A DNA stretch of 20,655 nt from Actinoallomurus sp048498315 (lineage in GTDB: Bacteria > Actinomycetota > Actinomycetes > Streptosporangiales > Streptosporangiaceae): contig JBEHYF010000092.1 in assembly GCA_048498315.1 (NCBI GenBank), positions 1 through 20,655 on the forward strand, in the 5' to 3' direction. The notes under the pieces were generated by a model that saw only the letters and a program-made list of their open reading frames with translations, made no database searches and had not been told where the DNA came from. A program made the translations under genes and the position numbers. Of the stretch, positions 13,474-20,655 are shown one piece after another; within the stretch, counting starts at the first letter, position 1, and every line of letters starts with the position of its first letter.

Positions 13474-13506
13474 GCTCATGCGATGCTCATGCGATGCTCA
13501 TGCGGT
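13474..13506. repeat. 11-bp tandem repeat spanning the phosphodiesterase stop codon
   Basis: Units gctcatgcgat (13474-13484), an identical copy (13485-13495) and gctcatgcggt (13496-13506, one change) run in tandem. Each contains TCA, which reads as TGA on the minus strand. Because 11 is not a multiple of 3, the three TGAs fall in all three minus-strand frames. Confidence 0.8.
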
Positions 13507-14298
13507 GGCCGCCGGCCACAGCGCTCGTTCGGTCATGACGTCGCGCAGGGCGCCGATGTCGTCGGTGATGATGCCGTCGACGCCCAGGTCGAGCAGGCGG
13601 CCCATCTCGGCCCGGTCGTTGACCGTCCACACGTGGACCTGCAGGCCGAGGGCGTGCGCGGTGGACAGGAACGCCTCGGTCACCAGAGGGTGGCGGCCGA
13701 CGCGGTGCGGGACCTGCGCGCAGGGCACGCCGTGTTCGGCCAGGCGCACGAGGCGGCCGGACGGCACGCCCAGGGAGCGGGCGCGCAGCGTGACGACGCC
13801 GAGGGGGCTCAGCGCGGTGCACACGTCGCGGCCCGACAGCAGGCGCATACGGGCCCGGGCCTGGCGCAGGCGGCGGTAGGAGAACGACGTGACGCACACA
13901 CGGTCCCAGGCGCGGGCGCGGTGCAGCGTCGCGCAGAGCGGGCCGATGGCGTTCTCGGCCTTGATGTCGATGTTGAGACGCGCGGTGGGCCAGGCGGACA
14001 GGATCTCCTCCAGGCGGGGGATCGGGTCCCGCCCGGCGATGCGCGCCTTGGCCACGTCGACGTAGGGCATGCGCGCGATGGGTCCGGTGCGGTCGGTGAC
14101 CCGGTCGAGGGTGGCGTCGTGGAAGGCGACGAGCACGCCGTCGGCGGTGGCGCGCACGTCGGTCTCCAGGTAGCGGTAGCCCAGCCCGACGGCGCGTTCG
14201 AAGGCGGCCATGGAGTTCTCCCGGCCGTCGAGCGCCCCGCCCCGGTGCGCGAAGGGGATGGGGCCGGGGTGGTCGAGGTATTCGTACACGTGCGCCAC
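13498..14298 (-). CDS. Glycerophosphodiester phosphodiesterase
   Basis: The 266-residue enzyme is a GDPD-family TIM-barrel hydrolase that releases glycerol-3-phosphate from deacylated phospholipids. The signature residues are present: HRG (H18, R19), ETD (E45, D47) and FHD (H60) for metal and catalysis, plus later NIDIK and VWTVND segments. No signal peptide is visible, so it is probably cytoplasmic (UgpQ type). The GTG at 14298 gives the typical short N-terminus. A second in-frame GTG at 14289 has the better AGGTGG ribosome-binding site and may be the true start. The stop codon lies inside an 11-bp tandem repeat. It converges with a truncated patatin gene and is divergent from an EF-hand gene. 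Confidence 0.92.
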   Translation of the reverse strand: MAHVYEYLDHPGPIPFAHRGGALDGRENSMAAFERAVGLGYRYLETDVRATADGVLVAFHDATLDRVTDRTGPIARMPYVDVAKARIAGRDPIPRLEEILSAWPTARLNIDIKAENAIGPLCATLHRARAWDRVCVTSFSYRRLRQARARMRLLSGRDVCTALSPLGVVTLRARSLGVPSGRLVRLAEHGVPCAQVPHRVGRHPLVTEAFLSTAHALGLQVHVWTVNDRAEMGRLLDLGVDGIITDDIGALRDVMTERALWPAATA

Positions 14299-14615
14299 CT
14301 GTTCGAGTATGACGACCGACCGCGATCGACGAACCTACATTACTATGTAAAGGCGACCGTCTGGTCACACCACCTTGGTCTTTGACCACTGAGACACCGT
14401 CCTACACCAGCAGGAACGCACCCGGCCACAGAGACATGGCCACCACGCGGGCCCGCGCTGCGGCGAAGGCCCGGTCCAGCGCGGCCGGGCCGCTGCGGAT
14501 CGTAGGCGCGACACGACACGGCCCGCGCGGCGACAAAAAGAGGCGATCTCCACTAGGTTGTCCCCGCCGTGGCCCGCCCGGGCCCGGCCGACCGTACACA
14601 GGGAGGCTCAGCATC
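14299..14615. other. Divergent intergenic region with two inverted repeats
   Basis: These 317 bases separate the phosphodiesterase and the second EF-hand gene. An AT-rich patch holds TACAT-N4-ATGTA (14336-14349). A second element, TGGTC-N3-GACCA, is at 14376-14388. Both look like dimeric regulator sites near the phosphodiesterase promoter. Further right, the EF-hand gene has its own candidate promoter. A forward frame extends through this region into the EF-hand gene, but its product here is low-complexity and lacks family support. Confidence 0.5.
14530..14559 (+). promoter_or_regulatory. Candidate promoter of the second EF-hand gene
   Basis: GCGACA (14530-14535) and TAGGTT (14554-14559) are separated by 18 bases and lie about 55 bases before the GTG start. 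The -10 is a reasonable actinobacterial match; the -35 matches TTGACA at four positions. Confidence 0.35.
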
Positions 14616-14828
14616 GTGCCCGACACCAGCGCCTACGCGGCCACGTTCGAGATCGTCGACGGGAACAAGGACGGGCGGATCTCGGCCGGGGAGTTGAAGA
14701 TGCTCATGAAGGCCCTCGGCGACGACGTCACCGACGAGGCGGCCGCCGAGGTGGTGCGCCGGATGGACTCCGACGGCGACGACGAGATCTCGCTGGAGGA
14801 GTTCACCGCATACATGTCGCAGGGCTGA
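14616..14828 (+). CDS. Small two-EF-hand calcium-binding protein (CabD-like)
   Basis: The 70-residue protein consists of two EF-hands. Loop 1 is residues 15-26 (DGNKDGRISAGE) and loop 2 residues 51-62 (DSDGDDEISLEE). Loop 2 has Asp instead of the usual Gly at position 6, which may alter its geometry, but the chelating positions are intact. The length and spacing resemble the CabD-type calcium proteins of Streptomyces. The GTG at 14616 is chosen because GGGAGG lies 9 bases upstream and the family starts here. It is the second such gene within 2 kb; the two are clearly related in architecture but not near-identical. Confidence 0.87.
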   Translation: MPDTSAYAATFEIVDGNKDGRISAGELKMLMKALGDDVTDEAAAEVVRRMDSDGDDEISLEEFTAYMSQG

Positions 14829-14830
14829 CC

Positions 14831-14878
14831 GCGCGGCCGGGGCGGGCGAGTACCGGCCTGCGCCCGCCCCGGCTGCGC
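14831..14878. terminator. Strong bidirectional hairpin between EF-hand gene and lipB
   Basis: Arms 14831-14848 and 14861-14878 pair over 18 positions with a single G-T wobble around a 12-base loop. The hairpin starts 2 bases after the EF-hand stop codon, and the converging lipB ends about 70 bases further on. Confidence 0.8.
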
Positions 14879-14887
14879 CGCGTGATG

Positions 14888-14916
14888 CCGGCCGCGGCAG
14901 GCCGAGCCGCGGCCGG
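14888..14916. terminator. Second GC-rich hairpin, lipB side
   Basis: An 11-bp perfect stem (ccggccgcggc and its complement, 14888-14898 and 14906-14916) encloses a 7-base loop. It follows the lipB stop on the minus strand by about 33 bases and probably ends that operon. Confidence 0.65.
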
Positions 14917-14949
14917 TCAGGCGACGCCGCCGGCGGACGCGACGAACGG

Positions 14950-15615
14950 TCAGGGCACCGCCGATGGTTCCGGGGCGCCCCAGGCCGCGGCCAGGCGCCC
15001 GGCGACGGCGTCGCGGACGGCGGCCTCCGGCGGGACGGGCAGGCCGCACTCGTCCGCGTGGCGGCGCAGCGAGGTCATGGTGACGTCGTGCAGGCCGCAC
15101 GCGACGAACCGGTCGAAGGCGTTCATGTCCGGATCGACGTTCAGCGCGAAGCCGTGGCTGGTCACGCCGTGCCGGATGCGCATGCCGATCGAAGCGATCT
15201 TGTGGTGGCCGGGGGTCCATACGCCGACGAGGCTGGGTGAGCCGGGCGGGGTGTCGCGGCGCACGGCCGGCAGTCCCAGGTCGGCGAGGGCGGCGATGAG
15301 ACCGTTCTCCAGCAGCCGGACGATGTCTACCGGACCACGCCGGCGTACGTCGACGACGAGGTAGCCGACGAGCTGACCGGGACCGTGGTAGGTGGCGTAG
15401 CCGCCGCGGTCCACCTCGACCACCGGGACGCCCAGGTCGGCGGGAAGGTCGGCGGGGTCGGTGCGCGGCCCGTAGGTGATGACGGGGGGATGGCTCAGCA
15501 GGAACAGCCGGTCGCCTGCGCGGCCGGCGCGGCGCTCCTCGACCCAGCCGCGCATGCACCGCATCGCCTCGGCATAGGGGATTTCGCCGAGGTCGACGCG
15601 GGCCAGGGCGCTCAT
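14950..15615 (-). CDS. lipB: Lipoyl(octanoyl) transferase
   Basis: The 221-residue enzyme transfers octanoyl groups from acyl carrier protein to the lipoyl domains of 2-oxoacid dehydrogenases and the glycine cleavage H-protein. LipA (not in this window) then inserts sulfur. Diagnostic parts are RGGYATYHGPGQ (70-81), HHKIASIG with the catalytic K139, and ACGLHDVTMTSL with the catalytic C173. Lys and Cys form the catalytic dyad in known LipB structures. Its length is normal. The ATG at 15615 overlaps the stop of the upstream TrmH-family gene by 4 bp (ATGA), making it the last gene of a three-gene operon with two RNA methyltransferase genes. Confidence 0.96.
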   Translation of the reverse strand: MSALARVDLGEIPYAEAMRCMRGWVEERRAGRAGDRLFLLSHPPVITYGPRTDPADLPADLGVPVVEVDRGGYATYHGPGQLVGYLVVDVRRRGPVDIVRLLENGLIAALADLGLPAVRRDTPPGSPSLVGVWTPGHHKIASIGMRIRHGVTSHGFALNVDPDMNAFDRFVACGLHDVTMTSLRRHADECGLPVPPEAAVRDAVAGRLAAAWGAPEPSAVP

Positions 15616-16157
15616 CGCGCCCACTCGCGGCGACGGGCCTCGGCCAGGGCGATGGCGGTGGCGACCGCGACGTTGAGGGACCCGACGCGCCCGATCTGGG
15701 GGATGTAGGCGACGGCGTCGGCGGCGGCGAGCAGGGTGGGGGAGCAGCCGTGGTCTTCGCCGCCGAGGGCCAGGCACACGTCGCCGGCCAGCGGCGCCTC
15801 GTGCAGGGGGACGGCGTCTCCGGTCAGCTCGATCGCGACGATGCGGAAGCCGTCCTCGCGTGCGGCCCGCACGGCATCGGCGACCGGCGCCGCCGGGTCC
15901 CAGGGGACGAGCCGGTCGGTGCCCAGCGCGGTCTTGCGGGCGTTCGGGTGGGTCGGGGGAGTGGCGTTGCCGGCCAGCCACAGGTGCTCGACCCCGAACG
16001 CGGCCGCCGTACGCATGATCGAGCCGATGTTGAACGGCTGGGTCACCGACTCGACGAGCAGCCCGATGCGGTCCTCGGTGCGCCGCCGCCAGGTGCGGTT
16101 GAGGCGCTTGACGTCGGTGGGCCGAAGCTGCCTGCGGCCGGTCTCGGCACCGGTCAC
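15612..16157 (-). CDS. TrmH-family RNA 2'-O-methyltransferase
   Basis: The 181-residue protein is a SpoU/TrmH-class SPOUT methyltransferase. All three family motifs are present: NIGSIMRTA with the preceding N (motif 1, about 43-51), LALGGEDHG (motif 2, about 129-137) and the knot-forming IGRVGSLNVAVATAIAL (motif 3, about 154-170). It lacks the extra N-terminal substrate domain of the rRNA methyltransferase RlmB, so a tRNA Gm18-type target is plausible. The exact RNA cannot be told from sequence. The GTG at 16157 overlaps the stop of the upstream methyltransferase gene (GTGA), and its own stop overlaps lipB. Confidence 0.9.
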   Translation of the reverse strand: MTGAETGRRQLRPTDVKRLNRTWRRRTEDRIGLLVESVTQPFNIGSIMRTAAAFGVEHLWLAGNATPPTHPNARKTALGTDRLVPWDPAAPVADAVRAAREDGFRIVAIELTGDAVPLHEAPLAGDVCLALGGEDHGCSPTLLAAADAVAYIPQIGRVGSLNVAVATAIALAEARRREWAR

Positions 16158-16759
16158 GGCGTCTCCTTCGCGTCGACGGCCAGGACGCGGTACCCGGCGC
16201 GGGAGGCGATCCGCTCGGCGGGGAACCCCTGCTCGGCGAGCCAGCGCTGCAGGGAGTCCGAGCCGAGGTTCTTCTGGACGACGAGGTGGGCGCGCCCGCC
16301 GGGGACGAGGCGGCCCAGCCAGCGAAGCAGCAGTTCGTGCAGCGCCTGCTTGCCGATGCGGATCGGCGGGTTGGACCAGATCGCGGCGAATCGCAACTCA
16401 GGGTTGACGTGCTCTTCCAGCATGAACCTTACGTTGTCAAGGCCGGCGGCGGTTGCGTTGAACTCCGCCAACTCCAGCACGCGCTCGTTGACATCCACAC
16501 CCCACACGGTCGCCTGCGGCGACCGTCGCCCCATCGTCAGCGCGATGGGGCCGTACCCGCAGCCCAGGTCGAGCAGGTCGCCGTGGGGCGGGGGAGGCGG
16601 CACGGTCTCCAGGAGCACGCGGGTGCCCGGGTCGATGCGGTCGGGGGAGAACATCCCCCGGTCGGTGGCCAGCCGCAGGTGCAGGTCGGGCAGGACGAGG
16701 TCGACGATGCCGGGCCGACTGCCGGCCTGCGGCCGCCGCGCGAAGTAGTGCTCCCCCAC
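16154..16759 (-). CDS. RsmC-like class I SAM-dependent methyltransferase
   Basis: The 201-residue product is a single methyltransferase small (MTS) domain like the catalytic half of RsmC, the 16S rRNA guanine-N2 methyltransferase. Motif I is DLLDLGCGYGPIAL (61-74), the acidic end of beta-2 is GVDVNERVL (87-95), and SNPPIRIGK (129-137) supplies the NPP motif of N-methyltransferases acting on exocyclic amines. The start is uncertain. The GTG at 16759 gives the family's usual beginning (EHYF-x-RP) and is preceded by TACGGT at 16773-16768 with an 8-base gap, which would fit a leaderless transcript. An in-frame GTG at 16840 adds 27 Pro-rich residues and runs to within 20 bases of the divergent membrane-protein gene, so it is less likely. 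Confidence 0.85.
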   Translation of the reverse strand: MGEHYFARRPQAGSRPGIVDLVLPDLHLRLATDRGMFSPDRIDPGTRVLLETVPPPPPHGDLLDLGCGYGPIALTMGRRSPQATVWGVDVNERVLELAEFNATAAGLDNVRFMLEEHVNPELRFAAIWSNPPIRIGKQALHELLLRWLGRLVPGGRAHLVVQKNLGSDSLQRWLAEQGFPAERIASRAGYRVLAVDAKETP

Positions 16760-16808
16760 GGGGGCCGACCGTACCAGCGCCGGAGGTGGGGGAGACCTCA
16801 GGGGAGAG

Positions 16809-16824
16809 TCGGGGGCATCCCCGA
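16809..16824. promoter_or_regulatory. Inverted repeat in a divergent intergenic region
   Basis: TCGGGG-GCAT-CCCCGA forms a 16-bp perfect inverted repeat between the methyltransferase operon and the divergent membrane-protein gene. It could be an operator or an RNA hairpin in either leader. No regulator is adjacent. Confidence 0.3.
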
Positions 16825-16859
16825 TGGCTTTCCCGGCCACGACGGCGCATGCTCACGAT

Positions 16860-17309
16860 ATGACGTATCAACCTGATGTACCGGAGCGGTCCGGGGCGAT
16901 ATGGATCGCCATGTCGGCCGCCTCCGAGGGGCCGTGGGCGACCGCCCTGGCCGGGGGAGCGCTGGCCGGGCTCGCCGATCTGGCCCTGCACCTGCTGGGC
17001 GGTCACCTGACCGTCGCGGCGCCGCTCGCCTTCGGGTTGACGGTGTTCTTCCTCATCGGCGCCGGCGGGGCGCTGCTGCGCCGCGGCCACGATCGCGCGC
17101 GGGCGTGGGCGCAGCGTCACCCGTGGTCCTACGCCACGGTGCCGGCGGCGGGCACGGCGGTGACGGTGTTCGCGACGTACCTGTTCCTGAGCGCGCACGG
17201 CCTGTTCTCCAGCCTGTGGGAGGGCCTGTCGGACGGCCTGGGCGTGCTGATCCTGCTCGGGATCGTCGGGTACGTGGCGCGCGGCGTGCGCCCGGCATCC
17301 CGCCGCTGA
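16860..17309 (+). CDS. Membrane protein, function unknown
   Basis: The 149-residue protein has about four hydrophobic segments: roughly residues 29-45, 50-70, 91-112 and 121-141. Short loops separate them, with a basic RRGHDRARAWAQRH loop in the middle and a basic C-terminus. No domain is recognised. The ATG at 16860 lacks a visible ribosome-binding site; an in-frame ATG at about 16911 and one at 16824 are alternatives. The gene stands alone, divergent from the rsmC-like operon and converging with the VWA gene across a hairpin. Codon third positions are GC-rich as in neighbouring genes, supporting a real coding region. Confidence 0.68.
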   Translation: MTYQPDVPERSGAIWIAMSAASEGPWATALAGGALAGLADLALHLLGGHLTVAAPLAFGLTVFFLIGAGGALLRRGHDRARAWAQRHPWSYATVPAAGTAVTVFATYLFLSAHGLFSSLWEGLSDGLGVLILLGIVGYVARGVRPASRR

Positions 17310-17323
17310 GGCCGCAGGCGCCA

Positions 17324-17359
17324 CCCGGCACGGCACCGGGCAGCCCGGACCGTGCGGGG
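17324..17359. terminator. Bidirectional hairpin between membrane protein and VWA gene
   Basis: Nested complementary arms (ccc / gcacgg / ccggg on the left; cccgg / ccgtgc / ggg on the right) surround a 3-base loop, with small internal bulges. The hairpin lies 14 bases past the membrane-protein stop and 29 bases past the converging VWA gene stop. Confidence 0.65.
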
Positions 17360-17388
17360 CCGCGGGGCGAGGAGCGCCGCGCCGCGGG

Positions 17389-18336
17389 TCAGGGCAGCCG
17401 CTGGAACCAGACCAGGGAAAGCCCGCCGGCCGCGAGCGCCAGCAGCAGCGCCGCCAGGATGTAGGAGGATGCGGCCTCCTGCTTCTCCACGCGGTACCCG
17501 AGCGAGCTGCCGATGTGCTTGTAGACCTGCGACAGCTCACCGCCGGCCTGCGCCTCATACGGCTTGCCGCCGGTCTCGTGCGCCAGGTAGCGCAGCGTTG
17601 TCTTGTTCACCTGCACCGGGACGGTCTCCCCGTCGATGACGACGGTGCCGTACGGGGTGCCGAACGCGATCGTCGACACCGGCACCTTCGCGGCCCGCGC
17701 CGCCGCGGCGGCCTCGGTCACCGACCGGCCGCTCTGGTTGTCCCCGTCGGACAGCAGCACGATGTGCGCGGGCGGCGGATCCTGGCTGGCCCGCGCGTCG
17801 AAGGCGCGGATCGACTGCAGCGCCGTGAACACCGCCTCGCCGATCGCGGTGCTCTTGCCCAGCTGCAGCCCCTCGATGGCGTGCTCGATCGCGCCCCGGT
17901 CGAAGGTGGGGGCCACGACGGCCGAGGCGTTGCCGCAGAAGCTGACCAGCCCGACGTTGAACCGCGCCGGCAGGTCCTGCACGAACTTCTTCGCGGCGGC
18001 CTTGGCGGCGTCCAGGCGGGTGGGGGAGACGTCGGTGGCCTGCATCGACAGCGACACGTCGATCGCCACGATGATCGTGGCGCGTTCGCGGGGCACCTTG
18101 ACCGGCTTGGCCGGCCGGGCGAACCCGACCGTCATCAGCACCACCGACAGCAGGAACAGCGTCGCGGCCAGGTGCCGCCGCCAGCCGGGCCGGCGCGGCG
18201 CGACCCGGGCGAGCAGCTCAAGGTTGGTGAACCGGACGGCGGCCCGCCGGCGCCGCTGCTGCACCAGCAGGTACGCGGCGACCAGCAGGGGGGTGAGCGC
18301 CAGCAGCCACAGACGGCCAGGGGACAGGAAGGTCAC
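17389..18336 (-). CDS. VWA-domain membrane protein (BatA-like)
   Basis: The 315-residue protein has two N-terminal membrane segments (about residues 8-25 and 56-73). A von Willebrand factor A domain and a C-terminal membrane helix (about 290-311) follow. The metal-ion-dependent adhesion site is complete: D93, S95 and S97 in DVSLS, T163, and D197 in LLSDGD. The arrangement matches the third gene of moxR-DUF58-VWA operons; in Mycobacterium tuberculosis the comparable genes are Rv1479 to Rv1481. Such proteins are thought to work with the MoxR ATPase as a membrane-linked chaperone or cofactor-insertion system, although the client is rarely known. The GTG at 18336 has GAGGAGG upstream and overlaps the DUF58 stop (GTGA). 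Confidence 0.92.
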   Translation of the reverse strand: MTFLSPGRLWLLALTPLLVAAYLLVQQRRRRAAVRFTNLELLARVAPRRPGWRRHLAATLFLLSVVLMTVGFARPAKPVKVPRERATIIVAIDVSLSMQATDVSPTRLDAAKAAAKKFVQDLPARFNVGLVSFCGNASAVVAPTFDRGAIEHAIEGLQLGKSTAIGEAVFTALQSIRAFDARASQDPPPAHIVLLSDGDNQSGRSVTEAAAAARAAKVPVSTIAFGTPYGTVVIDGETVPVQVNKTTLRYLAHETGGKPYEAQAGGELSQVYKHIGSSLGYRVEKQEAASSYILAALLLALAAGGLSLVWFQRLP

Positions 18337-19285
18337 GGGCGGCCTCCTCGCGGCTGCGGCCGCCCGGCGACGCGGCGCTGCTGGAGCGCGAACCGGGCGA
18401 CGTCGGCGACCCAGTCCCGGTCGGTGCGCAGGGTCAGGTGCGGCACACCGCAGCCGCGGATCGCCGCGCGGATGCGGGCGCGCTGCTCGGCGGCCGCCTC
18501 GGCGTACGCGGCACGGACCCGGGCCGACAGGGTGATCTCCCGGGTCTCCCCGGTCTCCGGGTCGGTCATGACCACCGGGCCGACGTCGGGCAGGTCCAGC
18601 TCCCGCGGGTCGATGATCTCCACGGCGATCACCTGGTTGCGCACGGCCAGGCGGCGCAGCGGCGCCGCCCACGACGGCTCGCCGTCCGGGCCCGGCCGCC
18701 GGTCGATGAAGTCGGAGATCACCACGCGCAGTCCGCGTTTGACGTGGCTGCGGGCCAGCCGGTTGATCGCCTGCGCCAGGCTCGGGCCGCCCTGCCCCTC
18801 GCGCCCGCGCGGCACGTCCAGCAGGCCCTGCAGCAGCGCGTACGTGGCGTGCCGCCCGGTGCGGGCCGGCCAGCGACGCAGCCCGCCCTGCTGCATGACG
18901 TACGCGCCGAGCCGGTCGCCGAGCCGCGCTGTGAGGAACGCGACCGTGGCCAGCGCCGCGACCACCAGGTCACGTTTCTCCATCCGCGCGGTGCCGAAGT
19001 CCATGCTGGGGGACATGTCGGCCAGTGCCCAGGTCTCCAGCTCGTGATCGGCGATCACGTCGCGGACGTGCGGGACGGTGGTGCGGGCGGTGACCGCCCA
19101 GTCCATGTGCCGGACGTCGTCCTCGCCCGGCTGGTAGACGCGCGCCTCGGCCAGGTCGCTGCCGGGACCGGGCAGCAGCCCCATGTGCTCGCCGTGCAGG
19201 AGGCCGTCGAGCCTGCGGGTGACCTTCAGCTCGAGCCGTTTCAGCGAGCGTTCGGGCGCGAGCTCGGCGAGTTTCGGTGACCGGC

Positions 19286-19289
<4 letters not shown>
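18333..19289 (-). CDS. DUF58 domain-containing protein
   Basis: The 318-residue protein is the DUF58 partner of MoxR. The defining segment is YQPGEDDVRHMDWAVTAR (about 52-69), where acidic and aromatic residues precede the conserved Trp. It is followed by DMSPSM (91-96), a degenerate MIDAS-like motif of the VWA-like fold in this family. No membrane segment is evident. Its start overlaps the moxR stop by 4 bp (ATGA at 19286-19289), and its stop overlaps the VWA gene, so all three proteins should be made together. An upstream in-frame ATG at 19310 adds 7 residues inside moxR and is less likely. The client of the complex is unknown. Confidence 0.92.
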
Positions 19290-20290
<1,001 letters not shown>

Positions 20291-20417
20291 GTGGTCCCTC
20301 GGGTCAGGGTCATGCCTCGACTGCCACGACCCTATGTGATTCGGCCCAAAAGTCGTCTGATCTGCCGGCTGTTAGGGTGTCGCGCGCGGAGGGCCGGCAG
20401 TGGGGGGAGGGCCGCGC
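20291..20417. promoter_or_regulatory. Divergent promoter region, moxR / kinase-like gene
   Basis: The 127 bases contain one TAGGGT on each strand: 20334-20329 facing moxR and 20373-20378 facing the kinase-like gene. Both are good actinobacterial -10 matches and sit 38 bases apart, with an A-rich patch between. Clear -35 elements were not identified. Confidence 0.4.
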
Positions 20418-20655
20418 ATGCCGAAACCGCTGCGACCGGGTGATCCGGGAGAGATCGGGCCGTTTCACATCGAGTCCCGGCTGCACGAGTCCCCGGCCGG
20501 CATCGTGTACCTCGGTGCCGACGCCGCGGGCCGGCGGGTGTCGGTCGCGTTGCTGACGACCGCGGCGGCCGGTGACGCGGCGGCGCGCGACCGGTTCCGC
20601 GCGGCCCTGGACGGGTTCAAGCCGGTCTACGAATCGACGGTGAAGGCGAACCTCT
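20418..20655 (+). CDS. Protein kinase-like protein, N-terminal part (cut by window end)
   Basis: The visible 79 residues resemble the start of an actinobacterial Ser/Thr protein kinase. MPKPLRPGDPGEIGPFHIESRL is followed by a VYLG strand, a V-x-V-x-LL strand, and then the RDRFRAAL helix. However, the glycine-rich loop (usually GxGGxG) reads LHESPAG, and the strand that normally carries the ATP-anchoring lysine (VAVK) reads VSVA. Both key nucleotide-binding features are missing, so it looks like a pseudokinase or a kinase-derived sensor. The ATG has GGGGGAGG 7 bases upstream. Because the rest lies outside the window, the catalytic loop and any sensor domain cannot be judged. Confidence 0.65.
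   Translation, partial: MPKPLRPGDPGEIGPFHIESRLHESPAGIVYLGADAAGRRVSVALLTTAAAGDAAARDRFRAALDGFKPVYESTVKANL

Noticed and set aside
13474..13506. Tandem repeats as the start of a CRISPR array
   Set aside because: The units are only 11 bases and directly adjacent, with no spacers; no cas genes are present.
14382..14615. Longer N-terminus for the second EF-hand protein
   Set aside because: The extra 78 residues are Arg/Pro-rich without similarity to EF-hand proteins, and the GTG at 14616 has a strong ribosome-binding site.

Overview
This window is chromosomal DNA from a high-GC actinomycete. Base composition is very GC-rich almost throughout, GTG starts are frequent, and the actinobacterial marker gene rbpA is present. 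So are an unfused lnt-ppm1 pair and a moxR/DUF58/VWA operon. The gene set would fit Thermomonosporaceae or Streptosporangiaceae, but I cannot assign a genus from the sequence alone. No rRNA, tRNA, CRISPR array, prophage or insertion sequence was seen.

Layout from left to right. (1) 190-5648 is a lysine-degradation island. A radical-SAM lysine 2,3-aminomutase (kamA, minus) faces an operon kdd-kamD-kamE-kal (plus) across a short AT-rich divergent promoter region. The operon genes overlap by 4 bp each. Together they convert L-lysine to beta-lysine, then to 3,5-diaminohexanoate, then to 5-amino-3-oxohexanoate; kal acts later, on 3-aminobutyryl-CoA. The linking cleavage enzyme (kce) and a CoA-transferase are not in the window. 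(2) 5649-6313 is a long non-coding leader with a candidate promoter and a perfect 19-bp tandem repeat. It precedes lnt and ppm1 (lipoprotein N-acylation and polyprenol-phosphate-mannose synthesis). (3) 8846-11617 is a loosely packed region. It holds a short remnant resembling the start of isocitrate lyase, a lipoprotein, a stand-alone ATP-dependent DNA ligase, a small membrane protein and a decayed DrrB-like ABC-2 permease remnant.

(4) 11618-14828 holds fxsA and rbpA, which converge on a strong bidirectional terminator. rbpA has a textbook SigR-type promoter upstream. Next come two small EF-hand proteins that bracket a truncated patatin-like phospholipase and a glycerophosphodiester phosphodiesterase. 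(5) 14950-16759 is a minus-strand operon of an RsmC-like methyltransferase, a TrmH-family RNA methyltransferase and lipB, each overlapping the next by 4 bp. It converges on the second EF-hand gene across tandem GC-rich hairpins. (6) 16860-17309 is an unrecognised membrane protein. (7) 17389-20290 is a minus-strand moxR-DUF58-VWA operon, also with 4-bp overlaps. It is divergent from a kinase-like gene that begins at 20418 and runs off the window.

Most of the window is orderly housekeeping and catabolic sequence. The parts most worth a second look are the incomplete lysine pathway with its divergent KamA, the two gene remnants (isocitrate-lyase-like and DrrB-like), the SigR promoter, the EF-hand/phospholipid cluster, and the tandem repeats in the lnt leader and at the end of the phosphodiesterase gene.
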